Of a DNA stretch of 64,000 nt, positions 48,112 to 60,171 are shown in pieces. Below the pieces are notes generated by a model that did no database searches, was not told the DNA's origin, and was given only the letters and a program-made list of their open reading frames with translations. Position 1 is the stretch's first letter. Each line of letters starts with the position of its first letter. A program made the position numbers and the translations under genes. Source of the stretch: Triplophysa rosa (Eukaryota; Chordata; Actinopteri; Cypriniformes; Nemacheilidae); contig NC_079910.1 in NCBI RefSeq assembly GCF_024868665.1, positions 14,446,902 to 14,510,901 on the forward strand. Direction: 5' to 3'.

Positions 48112-50520
48112 AGATCAGGTGTATATTTTGAAAAACTGCAATGAACTAAAACATAAATATCACAAATAATGAAGAAATAAATAAGGCAGAATTGTGCAAG
48201 TGCACGTGCACATCAAAAGCAAGATTTTTATAGTGCTTAAACTAGTAAAAGGGACAAAACAATGGAACAAAAAAATCCCCAAATATTCCTTAGAACTTTC
48301 GATTTAAGCTATTTTGTTGTATTTTTTTGTTACTTTTTCTTTGAAAAAAACAAAACGTTTTATTTTTGTTTAAAAGGTCACATTTTAGTGACTCAGAATT
48401 TTACCGTTGCTGATTTTTAATGATGATACCTGACCATCACTGACCAACAACGGACAACAACTAAATTGTGACACATTAGTCTAAACCTTTTTTCGGGGGG
48501 AATCTAATTCTGTGCAAACGAATTTTGTTACGTCCACCCTAAATCCGCTATTTTTGCTTCTGATAATCTGACAGTCTGTGCAGGTGCATGCTGCTATAGG
48601 CTATACCGAACCATATAGCCCAAACGAAAGTTTGCTCGTCGATTCATAATGCATAGATATTTAAGTAGGCTAATGTATACAAATAGCATAACATGCAAAC
48701 TCTTCGTATTTTTTGTTTGCACCAGAAGAAATCATTTGCCCTTAGATTTCTTATTCTTATTATCTTCTCATGATAAAACTTGCACAGTGACATTATCTCA
48801 AATTGATTACAGTATACGCGTGTATACATTTGTGCGGTATATGACTGGTGGTTATTCGCTGATTGATTAGGATTTGGTGGACAGGAAAGCGCAGGCCCCT
48901 CTCGCATTCAAATCATTGCCCACCATTTTGATTGTGGAGGACAGCTTATGAGGCCCCACAGATTGTTCAGGCTTGACAATGGATTCTTTTGTGAGGGTGT
49001 TTCTCTTTATTTCTTCTGACAATACTTGAGGGTCCTTCTGGTTCTGCTCTCAGGAAATGTTTGCAGTTACACCTTACTATACCTCTCTAAACAAGTAGGC
49101 AGTATTCAACTTTTTTTCCCACTCGCAAAGTGACCAAGAGAGAGGATTTATGACTTTGCCATGATGCCAGCAGTGCAGTGAGAATTTAAAATCGAACCTT
49201 TACGTCCTCCTTCTATAGGCTATGTCATTTTTAAACGAGCGAGAATAGTGGATATGCATTGCGTTTATTTTTCCTTACAGCACAAAGTTCAACCCACAAA
49301 CAAACCAGAAAAGCAAAGTGCGGAGATCAATTATGTGTTTGCGTTAGAATTCAGCGGGCATGCAGGCGTCGTGTTTAGCGAGTTTCCCAGGCGCACCGGG
49401 CCGAAGAAATGACCTTTCCGTCCTCTGCTTGAATAGCCGCATAAGTAAAGCGCCCAGCTGGGCCTGTCTAAGCCTTCAACGTCAATTCGAAAATCGGTAT
49501 GATTTCCCTGGGAAAAACGCACAAAAATCTGAAAACGCATTATATACACAACAACAACAACAACGATAGCCAAACGGTATAGCCTAATAATAACAATAAT
49601 GACGACGATGATAATAACAATAATGATGATGATAATAACAATGGAGAATACAAAGCAAAAAATGCGATGAAAGGAAATGAAAAGGCAGAAAGATGATGGG
49701 TGATGATCACCATCAGTTAAGCGTCTAATTTTTTTAATGCGAGGCAACATAAATTGTATATAAAATGGTACGGTGGTATGGTTTCACACTTATCAAATAT
49801 CTTACTACCTGAACCATTATTACCATTTTTTCCTACTTCAAAATAAATATAATTATAGTAATAAAAAACAACTAAAATCTTGTTTATGGAACATTCCGTT
49901 TATATTTATTATGATTTTTATGCGATACCAATAACTGGAGTAACTGCATTTTTTGTAATCCATATGCTTCTACCATCAGTTTCGTCCTGAAGTGGCTCAT
50001 AACATAACACATAATTAAATATATGGACTATATAATAAGGTTTTTAAGGAAAGGGGGAAAAAACATGGCAGCGCACCTCTGAAAAAAATCTTACATTATT
50101 TTGTGCTCAGTTTACACGCATTTTCTTTTGTGGTGCAAGGTGCATTTGTCATCTTGCTAGCGTTGAATACAGTGAAGAAATTGTTGATATGACTGATTTG
50201 GTCGCGTAGTTTTTGACTGTACTATGGTGGAGTAGTGAAAAACGATGAGTCCAAATCAGTCATATCAACCATTCCTCCACTGATCCTCCAGATGACGAAT
50301 ACTTTAATCACGTGCACAAAATAGGCAAGTAGCAACCACATCTTGCCTGCAGTATTATTATAGCCTACAGACACAACGCGCCGGCACCCATGCATATGTT
50401 TACCGTTATCGTCCTTAATAAAACGAACATTTGAGGGGGGAAAAGACGTCACACGCGTCCGAGTATGGGCCCTTCTAAATAACAAAACACTTTAACACGT
50501 TGTTCGTTACACCAACACTG
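48110..50520. other. Intergenic DNA upstream of the mir-124 region
   Basis: Less repeat-rich than the preceding 30 kb. No transposon boundary is visible, but no gene either. 49546-49642 is a low-complexity ACA/ATA/GAT block. Low repeat content near mir-124 is compatible with constrained regulatory DNA; this is inference. Confidence 0.4.
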
Positions 50521-50960
50521 AAGAGCATTTTTTTCTCTCGCTGGAGCCCGGAGTTCAGTGCCCGGGCCGCACAGCGCTGAGGCCCACTCCCCTCGCCCTT
50601 TGTTGGGTCTATTGTATTGAGTGTGTGTAGGGATTGAGGGCGTAATGAGAGGCTGCTCCCCCCCGATGGGGTGGATTTGCTATCCAAAGACCGTTAGACA
50701 GCGCCTGAATGAATTGGGACTGAATGTCATTGTAATGCAACTGAACGGCTCCTCCTTCGCGCAGTTTAAGATGAGGAGGCCGCTCGGCCGAGAAGAATTT
50801 AACTACTGACGGAGTTTAGCGCACAATTTCTGCGTGCGTCTCTTTAGCCATCTTCTCGTCTTCAGCTGTGGACATGTGGACGTCGTTATCCTCTGGAACC
50901 GGGTGGTTTCCCTCTGATGAAATCCTCTAAGGCCTTCTGTGAGAGCCAGGATTTGCGTGG
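50521..50960. promoter_or_regulatory. GC-rich candidate regulatory block 2 kb upstream of the mir-124 promoter
   Basis: Clear GC increase with CpGs. Contains TTCAGTGCC (50554-50562) and GCACAGCGCT (50569-50578), imperfect RE1 halves with a 6-base rather than 2-base spacer, and another right-half GACAGCGCC at 50697-50705. No core promoter element could be fixed. It might be an upstream promoter or enhancer of the mir-124 transcript. Confidence 0.35.
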
Positions 50961-52479
50961 CAACATATCTAAAACCGCAAAACGAGAAAAGCAGCGAGCG
51001 TGCGTTCTAAATAACCACAAAATACTTCACCTGAAGATATTTTTTTTGCGTTTTGCTTTTGAAGCAAATATTTCTGGACCACATTTCTGTAGGTTATTGG
51101 AATCTTTTAGTTTCGTTTCGATTAGGCCTAAGTTTTGTGTAGCACGTATGTTTATCTGCACCTGTTACCCAGTAGAAATTAGACCACGGTATATGACACA
51201 TTGAACTAACGAAAATGGACAAAAACAACAACAGATAAGGCTATCTCGAGAAAGGAAAAATTATAGGGACTTGCCATTACAATTTGGGACTGTTCTTCAC
51301 AATAGCCCGCGTTTTATCGTGGGGGAGTGGATAAAACGCCTCCTAAAAAATCAGTAACTAATTTTAATAATACTCGGGATCTTTTAAATTATAGTTAAAA
51401 TATGTATGTTTATTTAATTTCTTCTTGCTTGCTGAAAAATGACATCGTTAACCATTTAATGTCAATGTCACTGAGGTCAACGCTTCCAAGAATAAAATAA
51501 TTGTTAAAAAGAGGAAAAGCAGTAAGCATAATTAAAATTGTCAATTAAAATTGTGTACTGTTTAAGGAAAAATAATTTGGATTTTTTTTACTTAACTCAA
51601 ACAAGCCAATTCAAACATTATTATTCAAGAAACAAAACGTGCCAATATTATTTTTGCTAAAATAACTTGAATGGAAACATGATCGTCACATTTTAAGTCA
51701 CTGCCAACAGGCTTTAATGCAGAATTCAATATATTTGAGTTAAAAGCGGAGGGAAAGAAAAAGGCATTCATTTTAAAATAATTGGAAATTTTTGAATACA
51801 GCAATTTAAAATGAACAACTACATTAAAATGAACTCAAAGCAGAAATAACAGAATGACATACAATAGTAGTAGTCATACGTACACCACGGCAAGTTAGTT
51901 GATAAGAAGTGAAACATCTGCATCTGAGAACTACATTTGCGCCAATGGCTGACCACTTTTCCATGTTGCAATATGATTTCTGAAGTGACATTAGTTCCTA
52001 AAAACTCTACACCTGCAGGTCAAAACGGGAAGTAATTTCCATCTTATGGCACAGCTTGTAATTTATTTGGTAATACCAAGTGGATGCAGTATATTTTTAT
52101 AATGTATCAAAATTATATATTTGAATTACGTTTTTCATTTTTTAACTAAAATAAAGAATACCCCCCCCCTGCGAGATTAATATGAATTGTATTGTTTCCA
52201 CTGCATAACAAGAAGGTATTATGTTAAAAGACTTTTGTGAATGTTCCAATAGACAGGGAAAAGCACATTAGTGAAACAATATACTGACAGGTGAAAGCCC
52301 TGCTGATTCTATCCTAAACATATATTCGCCTCAACGACCATAATGTAGCCTACACCAATTATTTACTTTAAACCGTTTAGGACAGTCCGTCTGAGAAACT
52401 GTATGCACGTGAAATTCATACATAAAACTAGTTGTGTCCATAATGCACGTCTGCCTGCTCTTATTTGCAGAATGTCAGC
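50961..52479. other. Intergenic DNA
   Basis: AT-rich, no mobile element ends and no coding signal. A C run lies at 52162-52169. Confidence 0.4.
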
Positions 52480-52640
52480 TGCGCGCTATTTCAAGGACAT
52501 CTCGTTGATGAGGCTTTGGCTAATGGGAGAGAACTTGGGCCCGGGCCATGACGTCATTTTGTCCCAATGTAATCCGCTTGCGTTGAGCCCAATCAGCAGA
52601 AGGCTGCGCGTGTCTGGGACGGGAAGAGAGGACCTCTAAT
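52480..52640 (+). promoter_or_regulatory. Promoter of the mir-124 primary transcript
   Basis: GC-rich block with a perfect palindromic CRE TGACGTCA (52549-52556) and two CCAAT boxes, CCCAATGT (52563-52570) and CCCAATCAG (52588-52596). It is followed by CpG-containing sequence that looks like a 5' leader. No TATA box, so start sites are probably spread over about 52620-52700. The motif order and spacing are those of a CREB/NF-Y promoter. Assignment to mir-124 rests on the hairpin 1.1 kb downstream on the same strand. Confidence 0.6.
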
Positions 52641-54160
52641 CCGCGAGACTGGATCAGAGAGGCTGAAAAAAAACACTCAGGGCAGGACCAAAAACCGCTG
52701 CCCGAGGACGATCGAGATTAAAAGGGATAGATCGGGGAGAACCGACTCCAGTGCTTGCTGGGGGTGTCTGCATGCTTGTCCGAGGATGAATTTACCGAGG
52801 GATGCTGCGGAGACCGTTTTAAATGGAGGGAAAAAGCAAGTCATCGTCAAGAACAGACTTCGAGCGTCATAGCTTCCGCCAAGTCATTGGACAGAACAGA
52901 AAATAAAAAGAGCACTCGAAAATAGGGATATTAGTGAAATGCACGGTTTGTTTTGATGTATTTCTCCGTTTTGTTAACGCGATACAGAAGAGGAACGCTA
53001 TTGTGCATCGGCGTTAAACCGCGAAGGAGGGCGTATTTGCATAGACGAGAGGAGACGCAGCATCTGAGCTGTGGAAACATTTCTGTTCCTTCATCAGGAA
53101 AGTGCGGTTTTATTCAAGCACGCACGTATACTGCGAGCGTTTTTGTCCTCTATTTTCGATGTGACCCTGTAGTATTTCTCACGTGATGGCTCCATCGCTC
53201 CTTTCTTCAAATATCAAGGACAAAGGGACCCCATTTAAAGATTGAATGAAGAAACCCGTGCAACGGACACAAAGCAAAAATGCATTCTCTTGCTTTTTCT
53301 TACACAAGAGGAAATTTGTATTGAGCGCAAAAGTAAATGCTGTGTATCGATTGACTTATTTTTCCATTGTGTGAGCTTAGACGTGGTGCACGTCACTAAT
53401 CTGTCTTCTAACTGCAGGAAAGAAAGTGCGGTAAAACCTCAGCACCAGTAAAGACTTAAAGTAGGGGACAGAAAGCTGTTTAATGTAGGTCGTCTAGTCA
53501 GATTTACCATGGTTTGGGTCGTGCGCAATAGTGTTTGTTAGTCTGTTGATTTACTCGACATGCGTCTTAACGGCACGTCATTTAAATTGGGAATTACTTT
53601 AAGGTAAGCTGTGTAGTGATCTTCAAGTCTTATTCATTCTCGGAAGTTCGTGGCAAAGTGTGCAAGTCAGGGCGCGAAATTTGAGTGTCATACTGGGTTC
53701 GAGTAACAAGGGGCTTTGCTCATGACTGCGCTGTGCTGCTGCCATTCGTGCACTCCAAGGGTTCTTACTCTGCGTGTTCACAGCGGACCTTGATTTAATG
53801 TCCATACAATTAAGGCACGCGGTGAATGCCAAGAGAAGAATCTCCCACGCATCGAGTTTTCGCAGGTGTAGGCTAAGCTAAACATCCATGATAAGGCGCA
53901 ATGTCGAAAGTTGCAGCAGGCGTTGGCGGAACATCTTTATAAGGCTGACGTAAAGAATGTTTGATTGTTGATCAAGAACTATGTTTGTAGGCTTTTTGAT
54001 GACATACAGAGATGACAACTTTCTTAAATGTCTTCAATGTTATTTGCTTCACATCTATATATAGGCTTATATTTTTCCCGCACAATCACCGAGAACGTTA
54101 GCGTCTGTTGTTAAACCCTGGACGATGATGATGTTTTACAGTTTTACAGTTAAATAAAAC
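52640..54160 (+). ncRNA. Probable mir-124 primary transcript (host RNA), ends approximate
   Basis: From the CRE/CCAAT promoter through the mir-124 hairpin to the first downstream AATAAA (54153-54158). The leader is moderately GC-rich and contains only short frames with no domain. Splicing and true ends cannot be told: GAAGGTAAGC-like donors (for example TAAGGTAAGC near 53602) exist, so the RNA may be longer or spliced. Mammalian mir-124-3 also comes from a non-coding transcript. Confidence 0.45.
53759..53846 (+). ncRNA. mir124-3: mir-124 precursor hairpin (mir-124-3 type)
   Basis: Mature miR-124-3p occupies 53811-53832 and begins TAAGGCACGCGGTGAATGCC, identical to the mature miRNA known throughout animals. 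The star strand miR-124-5p is 53773-53794 (CGTGTTCACAGCGGACCTTG and on). The loop is TTTAATGTCCATACAATT-like. The lower stem pairs GGG..TTCTTACTCT with AGAGAAGAATCTCCC. Flanks CTCTGCG and CCAAGAGA resemble human MIR124-3 more than MIR124-1 or -2, and bhlhe23 in the same window matches the MIR124-3 locus. miR-124 represses many non-neuronal mRNAs (for example PTBP1, SCP1) through Argonaute in the cytoplasm and promotes neuronal differentiation. Confidence 0.97.
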
Positions 54161-57141
54161 GCAAGACGTGGACAGAGTGAGCGATTTCTCGATTTTCGTT
54201 AATTTAGTTCGATTCTGCTGTATAAGTGCGCCATCTACTGGGTTTATCAGCAATTATCCTACAAACACTGCAGTCAATTGCAACAAACGACACTTTCAAC
54301 AAAACGTTTGCTAAAATCTTATCTGTGCTTTTAAAGCAGATTATGGCATTTTTTACACACTTCCGCTAAACAGAGAAACGAAAACCCATATAGGTGTACA
54401 ATGTATCGAGAAGCAGGCCTACTACAGATATTTTATATTAAGTCCTTGGAGATGACCATTTTTGGCTGAGTTTAATTCTTACTAAATGTTTAATACATAG
54501 CCTACTCCACAGTTGACAAACTAGTGCCTGTACAAGGGCGTAGTGGTTAAAATTTATAAGAAAGCTTTGTTTGGTATATGTATACCTTTTACATTAAACC
54601 TGTGCATAAATGCAAGAAAACAATCTTTAAATTTCAGACCTGAAACTACATTGATTTCTAGAAAATTTTAAATATCATAAACAGAGATTAATAGGTTCTA
54701 AACATTATTATTATTATTATTCACCAAAACAAGAACGAAAGCATAGAATACGACCGTATATATCCGATAGGCTATCGTATCTGACATACGATCATTTCAG
54801 AAAATATTTCATTAAGCAAATATACTTTATGTTTTTTAAACGCATGGAAAATGTGGAAGACTGTTCCACACGTAATTCTCAATTATTTTACACATGTTGC
54901 AAGGCTAGGCATTATGCCTTTGGAGACGGCATGACAAATGAATGACACAATTAGAAAATCAGTTAGGCCTGTACATTTGTGTATATTTTGCATAAATTCC
55001 TCCAACGTCGGAAAGATATAACTATTCACTTAATATTTATATGTATTTGACTCGGATAGAGGTAAGTAGCAACTTAGCCTAGATAAGGCCTATAGTGTAT
55101 TCATAGTTTCGGTTCACTGTGGTGCAAAATCAATAAATAAATATAATAATCACTTTTCGTTTGATTGCCTCTTTCTTACAGGTTTTCTAAACTCTGTTAT
55201 ATTGTTGTGGTTTAATTTTTTTTTTAATTACGCACATATACATACGCCTGCTTATTGGTATTGTTATATTCATCTGACGAGAGTAGGCCTACACGTTCCT
55301 GCGTTAAACTGCAAAACAATGCGTTGTCTTCACCTGGTTAACAAATGTTGCTATATCGAGCTAAAAGGGTGTTCAGAGCTCGAAAAAAGTAACCCTATTG
55401 ATTGAAAAAAAGTTGCCCAAAGCACCGCAACTTTAGTAGGCTAATACTTCAAAATCTTCGTACTGTAGGTCAATAAGTGCTTGAGAGGAGGTGACAGGCT
55501 CATGCAGTCATCTGCAGGATAACCGCAAAACGAGATGTGGATATCCAAGATATCAGGATACTTCAACTCATTTAATTTAAGTAAATAAATGATGCCAATC
55601 ATTTTAAAATTATAGAATAGATAATTGAATGTGTGGACGACAACATAGTTGGTACAAAGTGGTGGACGGCTTGTTGCAGACCACTGTATAAATGTAATTT
55701 AGAGTGCTGAATTGTTATATTTTAGGTAGCTCATTATGCATCTTAAATTCATCTACAATGTCATCCACTTTTTCTCTGACACCTAAGGGCTCGCAATGCT
55801 GTGCATTATCACTGTTGATTGGTAAATGTCCCTCATTTGGTAAATGTCCTTTTACCTCCTATACTGTGTATTCCCCATTCTAACAAGATTATTATTTTTT
55901 ACTTACAACCTTGTCAATAGCAGGATCAGTCAGGACCTCAGTAGGTCTATGTCCCTATGTCGACACTGACCCTGAATGCCACAGACGAGTTTGTGAAAAA
56001 TAATACAAGAAAAGAAAAGAAACAGTAACAGCGTAAATTAAACAATAGATCAGGTTTAAAACAATTAATTTCCCAATCAGCAAAATTAACGATATCATTT
56101 TATGTAAAAAGATAAAACGAAGTTATTATTATAAACAGAAGTAGCATGCAAACAGCATTCTCGTGTCGTGTTTTAGGAAAATCATCGAACATTATAACCT
56201 CTTGTCTCTTAATATTAAGTTAAGACATGAGAAATGTTTTAACCAACACTTATGACAATATGACAATTATTTGACAAGCTGCAGCCCAGCGATGGGGTAA
56301 CACGTGCTGTCAAAATCAGAACACAGATTCAGCACCATGGAGAGCTCCCAATGTGTGATCATCAACATGCTCTCCGCTTTTTTTTTGTTTGTTTGTTTCA
56401 AATTGGCCACCGGGTTAGTAATAACAGAAAATTACAACATTATGTTTTTTAAAGAATAAATTCATTCTATAGCGAATAGAAAATACGGTCCAGTTGAGAG
56501 ATAAAGATACAACATTTGTACAATGCCGCCTAGTGGGGTAAAGCGCTATAGATTATACGATGGCACACTATCATTTACATTTAAGATTCGGCTGATCGAA
56601 AGAAACAACAATCATTTTTGAACTTTTCCTGAATAAATGTACAAATATTAGGCTACTATTATGCACAAAAGTGAATATGAACTTGCAGTATTTGAGGTTT
56701 GTAAAAATACAGAGCATCTTTTCTGTCATTTTGACCTGTTGCAGTTTTCATTTTCTGCAAATACGTAATTGCAAATAGAAACAATATTTTATTTGAAATT
56801 TAGAAGAATAGTAGTTCACAAAGAAACAAAAAATCGTCATTTTTGCGAAACATATGCCTATAAATAGAAAATAATTTTGAAATGGTCTGTTAATTTTTTC
56901 CGCGGCTGTATATTTAAGCCTATATGTCCAGTATGTTTATTATAATGCGCCTACAAAGTTAAACCTTATTATTATTACGTGGCAATCCCAGAGTGTAGGC
57001 CAGATGCTCATTTAAAAGTAGTTTGCTCTTTTTCAAACCAAGAAAAAAAAACACTAACCCTCTCTCTTTCTCTCAACAGGTATTGGTCTAGCTTTTGTTG
57101 AAACTAGTAACTTTGTATTAGCACCCATTTTATTATTTCTC
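53847..57141. other. Region downstream of the mir-124 hairpin
   Basis: No protein-coding gene seen. 54700-54780 and 55540-55640 are AT-rich. The RE1 site at 56328-56348 is listed separately. A T-run with GTTTGTTTGTTT lies at 56378-56397. Confidence 0.45.
56328..56348 (+). promoter_or_regulatory. RE1/NRSE element (REST binding site)
   Basis: Two half-sites TTCAGCACC and GGAGAGCTCC separated by the canonical two bases (AT). They agree with the RE1 consensus at every position of the TYAGMRCCNNRGMSAG core and differ from the common 21-mer at two positions. REST (NRSF) silences neuronal genes in non-neuronal cells through such sites, and the mammalian miR-124 genes are known REST targets. Distance to the mir-124 hairpin is about 2.5 kb. 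Confidence 0.85.
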
Positions 57142-57242
57142 CTGTATGACATATCGCTTATTGCTCCCTGAACTCTCTTGTAAGTCGCTTTGGATAAAAG
57201 CGTCTGCTAAATGACTAAATGTAAATGTAAATGTAAATGTAA
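57142..57242 (+). repeat. 3' end of a SINE/LINE with (ATGTAA)n tail
   Basis: TGTATGACATATCGCTTATTG leads to CTTGTAAGTCGCTTTGGATA and AAAGCGTCTGCTAAATGACT, then four ATGTAA units. This is the common 3' end of fish retroposons. The core is the reverse complement of the one at 16808-16862. The 5' boundary is not visible; it may start near 57080. Confidence 0.75.
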
Positions 57243-58838
57243 GACAAACATTACAAGCATTTACGTGCAGGTAACTACCCCTAACTAATCTCTGTTGGTT
57301 CGCAGTCGTACAGTGTCGCTTTCTTATTTCATTACATCTCTGCCTCCAATTGACCAAAATCAGAACTGCAAAACAACCGAATGGTGAGAAGGAAAAACGA
57401 CTGTTTAAAATTGATAAGGAACGCGGTTTCCAGAAAAAAAGCTAACCACACTCTTACGATCATTTAATTTAGAGTACATTATTTGTTTATTTTAATATGA
57501 ACGTGTAATTTATAGCTGAATGTTTTACTATGTTGCGGCAAACAGAAGTTAAAAGCATAGTTACGAGAGCTGTCGCGCCTGGTGCAGGAAGCCAAAATGT
57601 GCATTCGGAAATATTTTATATGAATGCGTATCATTATAGTTCATATACCAGGAATGTTACCCTGCTCCCTCTCATGCAACTTGCTACTCAGACTAGCGTC
57701 TCATTGGGGACTTTTTTACTGGCTACTAATTTTTTATAATTCAAGTGCTACCGATAATCGTTTACAAACCACAGTCAATCTACATTATACTAAGAAGCAG
57801 AAAACATGAATATTTGATCCACTAAATAGAAACAAATCTATACCAATAAGGGTTTAAAGAGTAGTTAAAAATATATTGCTACTATGGAAAGTCAATACGG
57901 GAAATTTTGAAGTGCAACTACTCCTTTAAAAAAGCCCATGTGCAGTGTATTATGTGCATATAAAAATGCAAACGTGTGCTGGCATGTCCCAACAAGCTGT
58001 AGATCTTTATGTAACAAACATCAACCACCTGGGGTCAGCATTACGCTTAAAACGCGTGTTCTTTATCAGTCTTCGGTATAATGTGTGCCAAATTCAATAG
58101 ATTATTTATAAAGACAAAATAATTCAAAGCCTAAAAAAACATCTAAATGTCTAAACAAAAATCATATAGTTTTCCGATAAATAAGAAAACACACACGTTC
58201 AGACTATATAAAAAACGATATAAATTATAAAAATATAAACTATATAAAACACGATCAACTATATAAAAGTGTATAAATTGACTGAAAAGTTAAACTGTTC
58301 CTTCAGGCAAGGATATTTTTTAAGTATCAAGTTGACACATGTCTTTAAAAAAACTGAGCCCAGGTCCCCCACTTTTCAAGTGTTTTATTTGCCTTTGCAT
58401 TACAAACGGTATAAAAATAATTATTTAGATTTAGATCAGAGAGTGACATTACACCAAATCTCTATGGACATGGGAAGATGGCTTCACATGTGCTGAATAT
58501 GTTAAGGGATGATCTTGTGTCATACTGAAGGGGCTTATTTCGCGACAACAGCCAGCTGCTTGTACATTACCCAACTTATTACACGGCTACTTGCCACATG
58601 AGAAAAAAAACTGGACATGAAATGTTAATTTGAAATATTTTATTAGCTCATTTTTACCGAACGCAGACCTTCCGCGAAGAAAAGCTGTTTAATTTCGGTT
58701 TTACGGTAAGAAACGACGTTCAAATGTCACGAACAGGCAATTTGGTTTAATCATTCGTATATATAATGTCATATATGTTATTAAAATACATATTTATATT
58801 TAATTTGTAAAAAAAACTGTTAAAATTATTTGCTGCAT
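57243..58838. other. Intergenic DNA
   Basis: AT-rich, no supportable gene. 58195-58270 repeats TATATAAAA(A/C)ACGAT-like phrases. Confidence 0.45.
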
Positions 58839-59128
58839 CCGGGTTACCGTGTTATTAGTTCCCTTTCGAGAGACGTCTCTCAACATTGCGTGGACACTAT
58901 GGGGGACTCCCCCTTCTCTAAACCTTACTGAAACCTTATTGAATAATGCCAGTGGAAATGAAAATGTAACTGGCCAATGTGGTCCAAGACGGCGCTTAGG
59001 GGCGTGGTCGCCACCCCTATATATTACACCGTCTGGACCACATAACCTCAGAATCTTTCTCCTTCACTTATCTTCGCGTTCTTGAGGATACACCCAGGAG
59101 AAGAGGAAGAACTAGGATCCTTCTACTC

Positions 59129-59628
59129 GTGTGTTCCAGCATGCCCGTGTGTGCCTTATGTTCCGGGCCCTTTGACCCACAGGACACGCATGCTGCTTAC
59201 TCTGCCCGGGTCTGGCCCATACGGAGGCGGCTCTCCGATTCTACTGCCCGCACTGCGAGTACCTTCCGGTGCGGGTGTCGAAGGCTCGGAGAGTCGCCGC
59301 CCTCGGAGATTTTGTTAGACAGCATCCCGCCACCGCCAGCGAGCCGCTGTCGGGACTGCCGCCCTTCCCCCGGGGAAATGGAGTGCCGGACCGCCATCAG
59401 CGCCGGTCTTCTTCGCCGATTAGAGTCCTGTTTGACGCGCACCTAGGCTGTGCGAGTACCCGCCATAGTGGGTGGGGCGGCTATGCGTGCATTCCTCCCG
59501 TCGAGCAGGCAATCACAGCGCACCTGTGCCCATCCTCGTCTTCTCTGCGGTCCGAGGCTGGGGTGACTGCCCACATAGCTGAGAAGGTGCATTCCGCCTC
59601 TGGAGAGGCTGCCTCAGCTCTACACTAA
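59129..59628 (+). pseudogene. Gag-like ORF remnant of the DIRS-like element
   Basis: Two overlapping frames that belong together: 59129 onwards gives MPVCALCSGPFDPQDTHAAY (C-x2-C). After a frame change near 59200-59223 the sequence EAALRFYCPHCEYLPVRVSK follows (second C-x2-C pair), continuing in the frame that starts MRVSKARRVAALGDFV at 59269 and ends at 59628. This pair of CxxC motifs near an N-terminus is typical of ORF1 of fish DIRS-like elements. The frameshift and the lack of downstream domains show it is dead. Confidence 0.5.
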
Positions 59629-60171
59629 TTCAGCAGTTCTCTCACAATGAGCAAACACTTTCCCATAGGTTTTGCCTTGTGTATATGCTGTATAATTCAG
59701 CCGTTTCTCACACAACGAGCAGATAGTATGTCACACGCAGACCGCATGATTATGTGCCCATCACTCTAATGCCATTTCATGCGCAAATGGTATGCTCTCT
59801 GCATTTCGCTCGAGCCGATGGCCTCTGCGGATGCTGTCGCTCGACATGCACCATATATAGGTTTTGAGCTTGCGGGTTTACGCGACTGCTTCACGCAACG
59901 TTGACTATATTGGAGCTTGCTTGTGTGACTTGCAGGCAGTGCTTTGGGCGGCTTGTGCAGTGCTCTGCAGCAGCATACTAGCTGTCTGACTATGCTGTGT
60001 GTGTCAGCTAGGTCGTATAAGCGGTCACGGGGGCGGTCCTACCCCCAACTATCACTCGCACGAGCCCGTGCTTTATGACTGCATGTTCGCGGTTCAGGTT
60101 ATGACTCGCGTGAGCCTGTGACTTATACAGTATGTGGCCGTGTCCTTCACCGTCACTGTCTTTACTGCTTG

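Noticed and set aside
49331..49750. 139-codon minus-strand frame with Ile/Val runs
   Set aside because: Caused by the ACA/ATA/GAT low-complexity block; not a membrane protein.
53623..53832. 69-codon minus-strand frame overlapping mir-124
   Set aside because: It is antisense to the hairpin and leader, with no protein features.
48110..57141. HAR1 RNA counterpart, expected near MIR124-3 in mammals
   Set aside because: HAR1 conservation is reported only in amniotes, and I could not recognise any related segment.
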